64,000 nt of DNA, taken from assembly GCF_949628215.1 (NCBI RefSeq), contig NW_027441109.1:744001-808000 (forward strand), written 5' to 3'. Positions 51,531-62,069 of the stretch are shown here, piece by piece. Numbering within the stretch: position 1 is the first letter of the stretch; every line of letters begins with the position of its first letter. The notes beneath the pieces were generated by a model that ran no database searches, had not been told where the DNA came from, and saw only the letters and a list, made by a program, of their open reading frames with translations. Origin of the DNA: Phalacrocorax aristotelis. Its lineage: Eukaryota > Chordata > Aves > Suliformes > Phalacrocoracidae. The translations under genes and the position numbers were made by a program.

Positions 51531-53404
51531 CCGGATGTAACTGCAGCCGCTTTGGGGGAATGCCCCAGCCCCCCCAGCCACCGCTATTAATTACTGCCAA
51601 GGAGAGCGAAAGTGAAAGTAGAAGCAGTGCAGGTGAAGTGTGAGCAGTACGCTTTTTCCTAAGTCATCTCTTCGTGTCAGGAGAGGAAAGAAAATGGAAA
51701 GAAGATGTTTGCAGGGGGTCTGTGCTGGGTTACCTGCGCGTCTCTTCCGTGCGTCCTTGAGGAGACATTTAGCTCCTGTTGGGCGCTCGCAGGTGGAGAC
51801 AGGGCGAGCTGGAGGCGGGATCGGTGCCGGCCCTGAAAAAGGGATGGGCAACGAGCTGAGAGAAGAGGGGGCAAGGGCTGAAAAAGGGTCACCGGTTCTG
51901 CAGGGAAGGCAGCGGGATGTGACTCGGCAACCGCTCTGACGAGCGCAGGGTCATTCGCTGCGATGAAGTCAGGGTCTGCGGCTGGCCCGGAGAGGCAGCA
52001 GAAATCCCAAACTCTTTGCAGGGGTACCGGCCAGATTAGGGCAACACCTGAACAGTAAAACCATTTAGGGGAAGCAGAGCTGGGCTGCACCGCGTGGCCA
52101 ACCTCCCTCTTCTCCGTGAGTCCCAAAGGGGCAGCTCCAAGAATGTGCTGAGAATTCATCCCTTGCGCTAAAAATGAGACGCAAGTAGCACCCACCCGTG
52201 AATTTTATTTTCTCTCTCGCTCTGCGGCTCCTGCCTGCTTGTCTCTCCTCAGTGCTCACCTGCACCCGTGCTCGGATGGGGCAGCTGAGGGAAGGTGCTG
52301 CCATCTCCCCAGCCCCGGCGGACCGCCCCTCAGCTGTGTCCTCTGTCAGGGAGCGTCGTCATCTCTCCTGCCTCCCAGAGCGTGTCCTGTAGTGGCAGAC
52401 GCGCGGGCTTTTCCCTGCACGCGCATACGGGAAGGGAAGGGAAGGGAAGCACAGTGAGAGCTGGGCTTGTCAAAGAGTAATGGGGGTGGTGGGAAGCGTA
52501 GCTAGAACCGGAGAGCTACAGCGCAAAAGCGAAGCGGACGGGACACAAAAGTAAAATGGTGCACAGGAATGCTGAGGAGAGAACTCCCGCAGCACACAGG
52601 AAATCAGTGTCAGAATCTATTGTCTTCTGACTGCCAAATTAAAAATAATGGCACGCTTTGCAACGCTAAGCTCGCTCTAATCGTCTGAACTGTTTCTTTC
52701 CAACCCCCACCGCCCCCAGCACACCGCTCAGCCTCCTCAGCCTGAAATGCCTTGTTTTCCTTCTTTTTTTTTTTTTTTATGACAGGGCAACTTCTGTTCC
52801 CGAGGTGGTGCCTACGGTACAGCTATCTCTTCGAAGACAGTTTGGTTTAGGTCAGAGAATGTTGAGCCTGGACTGAATCAGCCTCTGTTTCTATTTCTGG
52901 AAATCGTCGGTCCTGTGCATCAAGCCCGGAAAAAAGGAAATATGAACCAAAGGACGTGGGGCCTGCAGGGCTAGGAAGTTATTTGAGAAGAGGTTCAGTG
53001 GGGAAATGACTCTTTGTCTGTGGGGCGTCCAGGCAAGCAACCCAGCTGCTAGAAAGCGGCGCTGTCCCCAGGATGGCCTCGGCGGTCCCGTTGGAGTCGG
53101 GGCAACAAGGACAAGGCAGGGTGAAGCATCTGGCCTGCCGTGTGGAACGTGACTGTACAAAGCACGTGTGATGCACTGCAAGTTCATTTGTTTAAACTGT
53201 GAGTTAAAGAAGGTGTGCGGTTGCTTTGTAAACAGCCGACGCTCTAAAGCTACACCCATCTAATTGCTAGCTGTATTAAATCTATCGTATTGCTGTTTCT
53301 GCATTAAAAAATAAAAAAGAAAAAAACCAACACACCTATGTAAGCACTTCTAAGTACAACGGAAAACCACTGTTTAACGCGTGGCATGTGTGGGTTGTTT
53401 TTTT

Positions 53405-53421
53405 GGGGTGGGAGGGTGGGG
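53405..53421 (+). other. G-quadruplex motif with single-base loops
   Basis: The 17 bases ggggtgggagggtgggg give four G-runs separated by loops of 1, 1 and 1 base. Sequences of this form are known to fold into very stable parallel quadruplexes. It sits 3' of a T7 run in otherwise ordinary DNA. Confidence 0.8.
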
Positions 53422-55121
53422 TGTATGACAAAAACCTGCGAGAGACACACGCACATATGCACATGTCATGTTTAGCGCTCACCTAAACCCAAAAAAGAAA
53501 ATCCACTCTTTATTTTGCAGCATTGGCATTAGCTTCCAGCGCACAGCCTGAGCGCGCACCTCTGCTCTCACCGTCTGCTCCCTCTTCAACCGTGTGTGGC
53601 TGTCATCAGCTTGCACAGGCTTTGCTCGTGCAAGTTTCCGCGACAGCTTACGAGAAGGCAGGGAAACCAACCCAGCAAGACGCGTAGTGCCTTCCTCTAT
53701 GGGCTCCGTCCAGCCTTTGTTAAAATGAGCAGAAAAGAAATCTGCTGCTGCCTTTACCCTGACTGACTCTTACAGAGAGCATCTGACTTGACCCGCAGCA
53801 AAGTGATGCCCCAGGCAGCAGCACGTATTGGCGCGGACCGCGGTTTCACCCACCTGTTTTACTGCGCCGGTCCTTTCCCACGGCCGATGCCGCAGATGTG
53901 GCGCGCCCCACCCCCAAACCTCTTTACGAGGGTTCCCTGGGCTCTGCAAGTCGCCTGCTGGACGTGTTGCTGATTCAGGCACGGGCAAAGTCAGCTTCTT
54001 CGCTGGCCTCGGGCCAGGGCAGCCACGTACTCGAGGGAAACTCAGAATATCTCCAGCGAGATCTCACCGGGAGGCTGGGACCTCGTCAGTAGGGGAGAAA
54101 GCCAAGCGACTGACACTGAAAGGGAGCTCTTTGCTAGGCTGTAGATCGTAAAGTTAACAAAGAAAACAAACCTGCCTTTTTAAAAATGCCCTCTTTTGAG
54201 TCTGCCACATTTGATACGGATTTTTTAAATTGCAGGGTATATCTCCTACAGGCCTCATGCAAAGGGAAGTGAGTACCTCTGGCTCTCAGGACAAGGGGGT
54301 CCCTCAGGAGCCCAGGTGCTCACGCCAGCCGGCATCTGGCACAGCACAGGGCAGGAGCTTTGGCAGTAGTACGTGAGCTGAGAATGAGAGTTAGGCAGCA
54401 CTGCGCGCTTCTCCTGTGAGCCGCCGAGGCTCGCGCGCTGTACCTTCCACAAATAAAAGGCCAGAAGAGTCAGCATTTCTGCTAGTTCCAGCCTCATCCG
54501 TACCCTCGTCGGTGTAGCTGTAAGCAAGTGTCCCGTAGCGACTGGGAGCGTGGCAGCTGGGCTTCCTGCGCTGCCTTAGGTTGTGCCCTTGGAGAGACCC
54601 TTCTCCGAGCCCCGTGAGCCCCGGGGTGGGTGGGCTGCGGTGCCGTTCAACGCTGAATAGGCACGAAGGCCTGTAAACAAAAGGTATTTATATCGCACCC
54701 ATACCCGGCAGCCAACCGCCGCTTTATTTACGTATTCTGCACCTCCTGCCGACGCTTTTAAACTTAGCCGATATTGCCGCAGTTTTCACTGACGGGGCAG
54801 GGGGCTGCCACGCTGCAGGGGGAGTGTCTGGGTGTCTCCCACGGACACAGACGTCCTCAGCTGGGTAGGGACAGGGTGAGAGCTGGAACAACTCTGCTGA
54901 CATGTAAGGGCCGTCCCAGGGCAAGGCTCCTCGGTCTGGGGGCTGAAAGGCGAGCCGCGCTGGGTGGTTGGTGTGGGAGTTGTGGAGCAAGTAGGGGGAA
55001 AAAAAACCAACAAGAAAAAACCATCCAAATGTTTCACAGCAGGTAGAAAGCTAGGCAGAAAGCAAACTGAATGCTGTAAAGACAAAAGCCGAAAGCCGGC
55101 TATGGACTGTACGAAGAGTCA

Positions 55122-55341
55122 GTGCCACGGAAGGAGGTTATTTCTTCAACTGACCATAGGAGGCTTTTTGTGAGAAAACACAACACCTTTCTGCTACGGC
55201 GCGGTACCGCAGCAGTAATGGGCCAGAGCGTGCGAGCGCCTTTGGCAGGATCGGTAACGGCCGGGGCACGGCCGACCGGCCAGCCCACCTTCCGCACAAG
55301 GAAAACACCATTCCCCTGGAACGCCACGCAGACCCAGGACA
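55122..55341 (+). other. Possible exon ending at a CAG|GTAAGG donor
   Basis: An open frame starts with ATG at 55,122 and passes a consensus donor GACAG|GTAAGG with its cut after 55,341 at the left edge of CpG island 2. The predicted 70-odd residues match no family I know, and the upstream part is AT-richer with no acceptor chosen with confidence. It is listed because the donor is strong; it may be coincidence. Confidence 0.2.
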
Positions 55342-55849
55342 GGTAAGGCGGAGGCCGAGCCCAGGCGCCCCCATTGCCAAGGACCACCTTGGCCTTGCAG
55401 CGTCTCACGCTTCGGGGTGTTTTGCAGGCCGTGGCTAAGCTCAGGCCCCCTGCTAGTGGCTGCCCCCGGTCGCCCGGCGCCGGTCGGGCCCCAGCCCCCA
55501 GCGCGGTGCGGCGCAGGGCAGTGACCCAGCAGGGCGGCCCCCCGGGCCCCAGCCCCCCCCCCCCGCCTGCGGCCAGGCCCCGCGGCCGCCGGCCTCTTCC
55601 TCCTCTGCCCGCTCCCGTCGCAGACGGCTCGGTATGTGTCACGAGCGGCAGCCCCGTTCAGCAGCTCTCGGAGGGCGCGCGGCTCTGCCCGGCCGTGACC
55701 GGGGCCCGCAGGGGTTTCCCGCTCGCCCCGAGAAGGCGCTGGCCCCGAGCCGGGGCGTCCCGCCCCGCCCCGCCCGGCCCTCGGCGCCCTCGCGAGCTGA
55801 GCGCGGCCCGGCCAGCAGGGGGCGCTGGCGCTCACCGGCTGGGCGCGGG

Positions 55850-55960
55850 GGCGGTCCGGCGCGGGGGCGGGGCCGGTGGGGGCCGCTCCTTCCGGCCGCC
55901 CTTTAAGGGCCGCCCCGCGGGGCTCGGGCTTCCGGTGGCGCGTGCGCGGCGCGTCGGAGC
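55850..55960 (+). promoter_or_regulatory. Core promoter with GC box, ETS and NRF1-like sites
   Basis: In order on the plus strand: gcgggggcggggccgg (Sp/KLF-type GC boxes) at about 55,861; cttccggc at 55,889; ctttaagggc at 55,901; cttccggt at 55,929 (both cttccgg words are ETS-family sites read on the minus strand); and gcgcgtgcgcg at 55,938, one base from the NRF1 consensus. ETS plus NRF1 plus GC box without TATA is the classical makeup of housekeeping promoters. A start site near 55,940-55,980 is inferred. Confidence 0.6.
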
Positions 55961-56259
55961 GGGGGCGGGAGCGGTGCGTGTGGAGGCCGAAGGGCCGGTG
56001 CGTGTGGCGGCCGGGTCGCGAGGCGTCCCTGTGCGGTGCCGGGGCCCCTCTGCGGCCCGGCGTGGGAAGCCCGCGGCCGGCGGAGCCTGCTCGGAGCTGG
56101 GCGGGGAGCGCCGCGGCGGTCCGGCCGCCGGCAGCCATCCCCTGCGGTGGCCGGCAGCCCCTCGGGACGCCTGGAGGCCTGGCGGTGCCCGAGCCTCGCC
56201 TGCGGCAGCCGCCTGAGAGAGCAGCGCGGCCGTGTCCGGGGGCCGGAGAGCGCTGGTGG
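55960..56259 (+). other. Candidate non-coding first exon
   Basis: Downstream of the ETS/NRF1 sites the GC-rich sequence ends at a near-ideal 5' splice site, GGTGG|GTGAGT, cut after 56,259. A second donor GTGAG|GTGAGG follows at 56,293. No ATG in good context leads to a convincing product, so this looks like 5' untranslated sequence. The start is approximate. Confidence 0.4.
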
Positions 56260-56299
56260 GTGAGTTCGGGCAGCGGGTGGGTCTCCGTGTGAGGTGAGG

Positions 56300-57179
56300 C
56301 CTGGCGCGGGCCGGGGGGTATCTCCGTGCGGGTCGGGCCGGGGGCGGGGCGGGGGCCGGGCCCCGCAGAGAAGCCCCGGTCGGGCATCGTTCGCTTTTCC
56401 ACAATGTAGGGCTCTCCCCGGTTATTTTTTGTGTACTGTGTTTTGGGTCACCTGAAACCCTTTGGCCGGTTACGTTTGGTGCGGGGAGATGGCAGGTCTG
56501 GAGCCTGAAAGATCTCTGGTGGGGGGTGGGGGAGGTATTTCTTGCCTTAAAACTCTGAGCCCACCTCGTGAGTCTCGTGACTGTGGCAAATGGCTGAGTC
56601 GGGCGTTTTCTGATAACTAACTTCTGAACGTGTGCGTGTGTAGGCACGGGGAGATTTGTGCAGTGTGACGGAGCCCCTTGTGCTTCTGTGCTAATGTCTA
56701 CCTGTTCTAGACCTCCAGAGTTGGAAAGCCTTTGTTTAGTGCCTAGTTGTGCCTGCGTAACAAATGTTTTAGCTGCTGATGGGTTATACCTCTGCTGCGA
56801 ACTTCTTGCTGGGTGGCTTGATTGTTTCTGGTTGTCCGTGTAAATCTAGGCAGCTATTTTCTGCCCGGTGGTGAAGCCTATCGCTTTGGATAACAAAGGG
56901 CAGGAGTGCAATAAAGAAAAAGGTGATTCGTCTGCTGCAGCTCCTTGGAAACAATTCGTTCCTTATTTTCTGCCCTTGGGCAGGCGTTGTGCTTTCCAGA
57001 TAATGCAGCCTCTCCTGTGCCTGTCCACGCCGTGCATTTTGTCCTGCCCTTGCTTGAAAAGGCTCTCCTTGCCTTCCTCCCCTCTGCTGCAGTTGCCTTA
57101 ATCTCTCGCTGCTGCTGCTGCTGCTGCTGCTGGAAGAGGGATAAAGGGAGTGTTGTCGATCGGGTTGTTAAAAGCTTTT
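56300..57179. other. Inter-island sequence, probably intron
   Basis: Composition falls to average vertebrate levels, and I see no gene, RNA or mobile element. A (GCT)8 tract occupies 57,108-57,132 just before CpG island 3. Confidence 0.5.
57108..57132 (+). repeat. (GCT)8 trinucleotide repeat
   Basis: Eight uninterrupted gct triplets are followed by gg. The tract lies within a long GC-rich open frame but there is no sign that it is translated. Confidence 0.9.
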
Positions 57180-58310
57180 TCGCGGGCTGTAACGCGCGGG
57201 AAAGGGGGGCCGGGGGGGAGGATCAGTTTGCGGGGAAAATGGGAAACCAACATCACCTTCCCCTCCTACGGCGCAGCCCGGCCGCACGGCTCCCCGGGGA
57301 TGCCCCTGCCCGCGGGTGTACCGTGTGTGCGCCCCCCGCGTGGGGCGGGGGACGACGACACCCCCCCACACACCGTCGGCGGCACTGGGGCAACCCCTGC
57401 CCCAGGGCTCCGCGCTCGTACCCGGCTCTCCCCGCTCCGGCACGGCACGGGGCTGGACGCACCGAGAAGACCCCGGAGCGGCTTCTCGCGTCCGGGCGAG
57501 AACAGGGCCCGGCCCCGAGCAGCAGAGCGGGCACCGCCGGTAGCTCGGAGGAGCGGGGCCGGCTCGGCTCGAGGCGTCAGAGCGAAAAGGGACGAGAACC
57601 GTCCCGGAGCGTCCGGGGGTTGGGGGGGTTGGCGGATGGTCCGGTGGCCGGGTTCGGCTCCGTGCCGGGCCGTGGGGCAGCCGGAGCCGCGCCAGAGCAG
57701 GTGAGGAGCCGCATGGCCGGGCGCGCTGTGGGTCGGCGGGTTTGGGCTGTGGGGTCTCCCGGTCCGCGGAGCCCCCGGGGGGGCGGCGGGGTGCGGGCAG
57801 CAGCGGCCCCGGGCCGAGCGCTGTCGTGGGTCGGTGGTTGGGTTTTGGGGCCGAGCCCGTGCCCGTCCCCGGGGAGTAGGGGCAGCCCCACCCGGCTCTC
57901 GACTGCTCCTCGTCGGGGTCTGGCGGCGGCGGCGGCGACCCCGGCGGGGGCTCCTGCGGTGCCGGGCGGGTCCCCCCTTGCCCGCGAGGCAGGCAGGGAC
58001 CCCGGCTGCTGCCGCCGCGGTTTGCTGGAGGCGGGCTGGGCCCGGCCCCCTGTGGGGTTGGGGTGCGGGCCCGGCGCTGCCGGGGAAACGAGGCCTGCGA
58101 GAGCAGGAAGAAAGCGCTGCCGGGCCGGTGCTGGGCTGCCCCGCCGGGGTGCGGGGCCGGGCCCGCGCAGTTCAGTTCCCAAGGCCTCCCCGACAGTGCC
58201 CGCGTGGGCCGTGGGGGTGCAGGGCTGCGGGGTGGCTGCGCTCTCCGCGGCCCTGAGCGTTGCCCGTGGGGACTGCGGAGGGGGCCGGGACGCAGCCAGG
58301 TTCAGCTGGT
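57180..58310. promoter_or_regulatory. CpG island 3 with possible alternative first exon
   Basis: This is the longest CpG island of the window. A strong donor AGAGCAG|GTGAGG is cut after 57,700, so an alternative 5' exon ending there is plausible. A 458-codon open frame (56,945-58,321) and overlapping frames on the other strand have Ala/Gly/Pro/Arg-rich composition without domains, so I do not call them genes. Confidence 0.6.
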
Positions 58311-58575
58311 TTGGTCCCTGAGCGTGGAGAGCACAGCTCTTCTGTTCCTGGGCCTTGAGAGCAGGCTCCTGTGGCTGACGCCGGGGCCCTGAAACAGATC
58401 GAGTCGTGTGTTTTGAGGGCCTGAGCGAGGGGACTAAGTGGTGTGGTTTTGGGCTGAGGAGCAGAGGTCAAGTGCTGTGCTTTTGGGACTTGAGAACAGG
58501 CTCAGCAGCTGGGCTTTTTGGCTCAGAACCGGTCCCAAAGTGAGCTGGTTTGGGGGCCAAAAGCAGAAGCCGGTT
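58297..58575 (+). repeat. Degenerate ~35-bp minisatellite, about 8 copies
   Basis: Copies begin with a gctggtttt-like word and continue with gggcctgag, agcagg and ctcaag. Starts at about 58,302, 58,337, 58,371, 58,404, 58,439, 58,473, 58,509 and 58,541 give periods of 32-36 bp. Examples are ttgagagcaggctcctg and ttgagaacaggctcagcag. Divergence between copies is high, so this is an old repeat. Confidence 0.65.
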
Positions 58576-59325
58576 TGGCTGCTTGTGGGGGTGGCGTGGG
58601 GGCATCGGGTGCTGCAGGGGAAAGCAAGGGTTGGGCAGGGTACGAGGACCCTCCCCGGAGGTGGGGGTCCGGTCACATCGGACCCCGAAGTTCGGGAGGC
58701 CGGCATGCACCAGAGCGAACTCGCCACCTGAGGCGGGTCTCTGGAGGAAGGGTGCTTTTTGGATCCAGCGCAGCGCACCCTCTTTGGGTCCAGCTCTTCA
58801 TTCTGCGCTGCTTAGAAGAGTTATTAACCAATTAATTAAACATACAAACTAAGTCACAACAGCTCTATCGGCTCCATCGTGGTTTGGAGCTCTGAATCGG
58901 TTTCATTTGGTGTCTAACACATTTTTTCCCCGAGGAGAGGCTACGTTTCAAGTTAATTAGTTTTCTCACAAGTGTGTCAGTCGATAAAATTGAGTTACGA
59001 TTATTAAAACCACAAAGGTGACAGGAGTCTCACGGATCGGGTCTATTTCTGAAAATGTATTCATCCCATGCAAATGTCATCGGGATACAGATCATCTGCA
59101 CTTCATGCTCTGACAAGACAAGATGCTGAGACAGGGATGAGCTCCAAAAGGACTACTGAAAAGAAAAAAAACCCACGCACTTCATGAAGTCATGGGGGGT
59201 TTTTTTGTTTGCATTTGGGGGGGCGGGGTGGCTTTAACAAAAGAGTGCAGTGTTGGCTGGCAGCAGCCTGCAGAGCATTTTTGCTGCCTGATCTCTCCTG
59301 TTCTTCTCTTCCACTCCTCTTTCAG
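58576..59325. other. Non-coding stretch, nothing identified
   Basis: There is no recognisable gene or RNA. The centre (58,820-59,160) is AT-rich. A G-rich run of eight G, then cgggg, lies near 59,217-59,229. The right end is a pyrimidine-rich acceptor tract. Confidence 0.5.
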
Positions 59326-59407
59326 GGCTGTAATTGTCATTTGGATAGTTTTAGAAGAGCAGTTAAGTTCCTCGCCTGTGTCTCAATGTGCTGGTAATAC
59401 CAGGAAG
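59326..59407 (+). other. Candidate small exon
   Basis: The preceding tract, about 30 bases of mostly pyrimidines ending in ctctttcag at 59,325, is a very good 3' splice site. The matching 5' site is weak: CTG|GTAATA after 59,393 or AAG|GTGAAT after 59,407. The 82-bp sequence carries no clear coding signal. It may be an alternative 5' exon of the transcription unit suggested by the next entries. Confidence 0.25.
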
Positions 59408-60318
59408 GTGAATGCTTGAACCGGTCGGGCGGGTGGGAATAACTTGGCTGCAGGTAGAACTTCTGAGGGAAGACCAGCAAAACCAGGAAGCAAATAGCAA
59501 GTTCCCAAAAAATGTGCGGGTGTCAAACACATAAAAGTTTTATTGCCGAATGTTTTGTTTTTGGCAATATGTTCCAAATGCCTATTTTTGGTAAACATAA
59601 CTTTTCAGGAGATTCAGGGTTGTGTGTGGCAAAACATGTCCCTCTGTTTTTGTGTCCTGCCGCACAAATGGCCGGCGGCAGGGCTCTCGTTCCCCGCTCT
59701 CGCTATTGCCACAGCAGGGCTGCGATATTTAGACCTAAGGGATGGGTTTAGGAATGGAAGGAGAGAGAACGCCTGTGTTCTGTAAGGGCTATGAATGCTG
59801 ACCCTTTGCCTCCGTCTGCCGCTTTTCCTGTGCGGGTGATGAAGCCGTTTTACTTTCCTCTGTTGTTCCTGGTCTAAGTAGTTGCAAGGCTGTCGCCGCT
59901 GTGGGTGTGCAATTTGTGTTTCTGTGGAGTCCTAGCTACGGCTCGCTTCTAGTGTGGCCAAGCGTCAAGGTAGGGCTTTCAGCTTAAAGCTTCAGAAGCG
60001 CTGCGTGCCGAGATGGGTGTAGGTGAAACTGCTGTTGCGCCTGCAGCTGTGCTCGCAGGGATGCTGGGTGGCTCCGCATCAAACCGGCGAGGTGCGCGTG
60101 GACCTCCGTCGGGCTGCGCCCTGGGTGCGCGAGCGTGCCGTGTTTTTGCTGTTCCGGCTTGTATGTGCGAGGGCTTAACGTTTGATTTAATGCATTTCCT
60201 TTAACGGCAGGCTGTAGTTGGGCTCTAGATGGTATTCCTACGTGGGCGCAGGAGCTGTGGAATGGTTAAGCTGTTGCTGTGCCTCCAGGTGACTTGTTCA
60301 GTAACACTGTTTTTCCAG
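59408..60318. other. Probable intron
   Basis: No gene, RNA or mobile element is recognisable. The last part ends in the branch-point and pyrimidine-rich region before the exon at 60,319. Confidence 0.4.
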
Positions 60319-60378
60319 GTGCAGATGGATGAGTCGTGCAGGGCAACGGAGGAGAGCCCAGGGGAGCGCTGTAAGAAG
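60319..60378 (+). CDS. Candidate coding exon starting MDESCRATEESPGERCKK
   Basis: This 60-bp stretch has excellent borders: acceptor cactgtttttccag|g ending at 60,318 and donor AAG|GTGAGT cut after 60,378. An ATG at 60,325 opens 18 codons (MDESCRATEESPGERCKK) and the exon ends in phase 0. The start context is gcagATGG, with G at +4 but C at -3, so only moderate. The acidic, Glu/Ser-rich peptide matches no family I recognise. It could be the first coding exon of a gene whose 5' untranslated exons lie in the CpG islands 2.6-4.4 kb upstream, or an exon of a lncRNA. Confidence 0.4.
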
Positions 60379-60448
60379 GTGAGTCTGTGTGTAGTACTGG
60401 AGGGAAGATGTGACTGATGGCTATAGGGCTCCATTATGGGTTTTACTC

Positions 60449-60468
60449 TTTTTTTTTTTTTTTTTTTT
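60449..60468 (+). repeat. T20 homopolymer
   Basis: A run of 20 T, 70 bp after the candidate exon, in presumed intron. The complementary A-tail could mark a decayed retroposed sequence on the minus strand, but nothing recognisable is attached. Confidence 0.85.
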
Positions 60469-61379
60469 GTGATCTGAGGGTGCTAAGCGATGAGCCGAGC
60501 GTGATGTGGGCCCTGGAGGTGAGTCAGGCAAGGTGACCGGTGCTTGGTGGGCTGGAGTAGGTGTTCTTTTTCAGGTTATTCAGGGTTTTTTCTCCTTCTC
60601 TTCACTTTCCCATCCCAATTTGGGGCCGATTCCCTCAAACGGGGACTTCCCCCTGTGGGGCTGCTTATGCAGCCTGGGAGCTGCTGCCTGGGCACAAAAA
60701 TACCTCAAACCCCTTACTCTGGGCCTGCAATGAGGGGTGAAAATACAGGAAGAATTCTGGTGGAAAGAAAACAACTTGGGGCTTCTGGGAAAGCCAACTC
60801 CAGCTGGATTTGTGCGGCTGGAAAGGAAAAAAAAAAGGGGGTGGGGGGAAGGAACAACAACCTAAAAGCACCCGCCAACCATTCTCATGCACAAAACCGA
60901 AAGTGAAAATGACCATTTTTTGTAGGGCAAAAGCACAAAAAATCCCCACAGAACTCAGTAGTTTGGAAAAGCAACCCCAATTATTACATTATGTAAAGAA
61001 GGCGGGGGAAAAAAAAAGAAAACCAAACCAAAACCCGATCACAACCCTGATGCCACATGCCTACAAGCAGTTCCTGGGGCTTATTCTGCGGGGGTGGGAA
61101 CCCAACCTTGTTCCCCAGGTTTGCTGTGCTGCTTCTCCTCCCTCGAGACACTTTGCTGTTTGGTGCAGAGGCAATGAATGGCGCTGCTGGGGCTGCGAGG
61201 GGGAAAGGTGCAGAGGAATAGAAGCTCTGTGGATGCAGCCAAGTTACGGTTTCTGGATGGTATTAATCGAGAAGAGTAATTCAGATAATGCTGCTGCCCA
61301 GCGACCAGAATTGGGTACTGAGCCCGGGAGCCGCGCACGCGCGGTGGCGTCCCTGTGATCCCCATTGCTCTCTCCGCAG
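60469..61379. other. Probable intron
   Basis: Mixed composition with A-rich runs (60,828-60,838 followed by a G-rich run, and 61,009-61,025). Two open frames of about 120-180 codons span parts of it, without codon bias or domains I can recognise. Confidence 0.45.
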
Positions 61380-61443
61380 GTAACAGCCCTGCGATGCTGC
61401 GGTGCCTGCGAGGTGATGCCGCCGTGCTCGTTGCTGCTTCCTG
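61380..61443 (+). other. Candidate exon 2 (64 bp)
   Basis: Acceptor attgctctctccgcag|g ends at 61,379 and donor TTCCTG|GTAAGG is cut after 61,443. Joined to the exon at 60,319-60,378 the frame stays open for 21 codons (phase 0 in, phase 1 out). The Cys-rich product is not recognised. Confidence 0.3.
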
Positions 61444-61744
61444 GTAAGGAAAGGCCTCCTCTGCTCTTGCTGCAGCGTGGTGGTGTGTCGGACACGATTC
61501 CCTGTGTCGGGTGAGGCCTAGGGCTGCCGGCGAGGTGAGCGAGCCCCTTTGGTGGGTGCAGGGGTATCTCCTTGTGTGCCTGTACTACTGGGGCTGGTGG
61601 GATGGGAAGCTTCAAATGACCTGCCGAGGCAGGCTTCTGGTATGCTAAAGGCGAGCGGGTGAGGGCAGCCCTAGGAGTTACCCGGGAGCTGATAGAAGGG
61701 AAGAGGGAAAGGAGGAGGAGGATGATGACCTTTTCCCCCTGCAG

Positions 61745-61869
61745 CTTCTGGGTGCAGAAGATGGCCGACTCCCCAGCTCACCAGAGCTCCCCCTCAGCCT
61801 CCCCTGGCCCCCCTTGCCCCGTGCGCCTGCCCCCAGCTCCAGCACGGGCGAGCTAGGCTACGTGCCTAG
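61745..61869 (+). other. Candidate terminal coding segment
   Basis: Acceptor ccttttccccctgcag ends at 61,744. Entering in phase 1 from 61,443 the frame is open to TAG at 61,867-61,869, which would make an 80-codon product with the two exons upstream. In another frame an ATG at 61,761 opens 32 Pro/Ser/Ala-rich codons to a stop at 61,854-61,856. The Pro-rich composition and lack of homology keep this doubtful. Confidence 0.25.
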
Positions 61870-61917
61870 GAAGCCTCATCTGGTAAGAGCTGTAAGACAC
61901 CCACGTATTCTCTTCAG

Positions 61918-62027
61918 GTGGAGGACGGCCTAGAGTCTGGAGCTGCAGAAGAGGCAGGGAGGAGAGGAGGGGAAAGAAGCATGTGAACGGCTAAATTGTG
62001 CCAGCAGCGCTGAGAGCGAGAGTCGCG
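61918..62027 (+). other. Candidate exon with strong donor
   Basis: Acceptor cgtattctcttcag ends at 61,917 and donor GTCGCG|GTGAGT is cut after 62,027, giving a 110-bp exon. Spliced directly to 60,378 (phase 0) it adds 22 Glu/Gly/Arg-rich codons before TGA at 61,984. Since this stop precedes a good donor by more than 40 bp, the transcript would be non-coding or a nonsense-mediated-decay substrate in that form. Alternative splicing with the 61,380 and 61,745 segments is possible. Confidence 0.3.
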
Positions 62028-62069
62028 GTGAGTCCTGGGCCAGTGGGGCCCCGTTGCCTCTCTTGTGCG

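Larger units (their letters stand above)
50901..55120. other. Non-coding stretch with simple repeats
   Basis: No frame encodes a recognisable protein. The stretch holds an AT-rich segment with two AATAAA words (51,007 and 51,107), a (GGGAA)4 run at 52,429-52,448, a T15 run at 52,764-52,778, an A-rich run at 53,306-53,327 and an isolated G-quadruplex motif at 53,405-53,421. CR1-like 3' ends with short tandem octamers, common in birds, were not seen. It is probably intron or intergenic DNA. Confidence 0.6.
55230..56400. promoter_or_regulatory. CpG island 2
   Basis: The region is very GC-rich and CpG-dense, including a run of thirteen or so C near 55,548-55,562 and repeated GC boxes. Long open frames on both strands here are a consequence of GC content: they overlap each other and resemble no protein family. 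Confidence 0.75.

Noticed and set aside
54255..54527. 90-codon minus-strand open frame
   Set aside because: No recognisable domain, no supporting splice or promoter context, and a length expected by chance in GC-moderate DNA.
55374..56216. 280-codon plus-strand and 402-codon minus-strand open frames in CpG island 2
   Set aside because: Ala/Gly/Pro/Arg-rich frames open on both strands at the same place are a GC-content effect. There is no family match and no start context.
56945..58321. 458-codon open frame through CpG island 3
   Set aside because: It includes a (GCT)8 tract, a splice donor and promoter-like sequence, lacks any domain, and shifted frames on both strands are also open.
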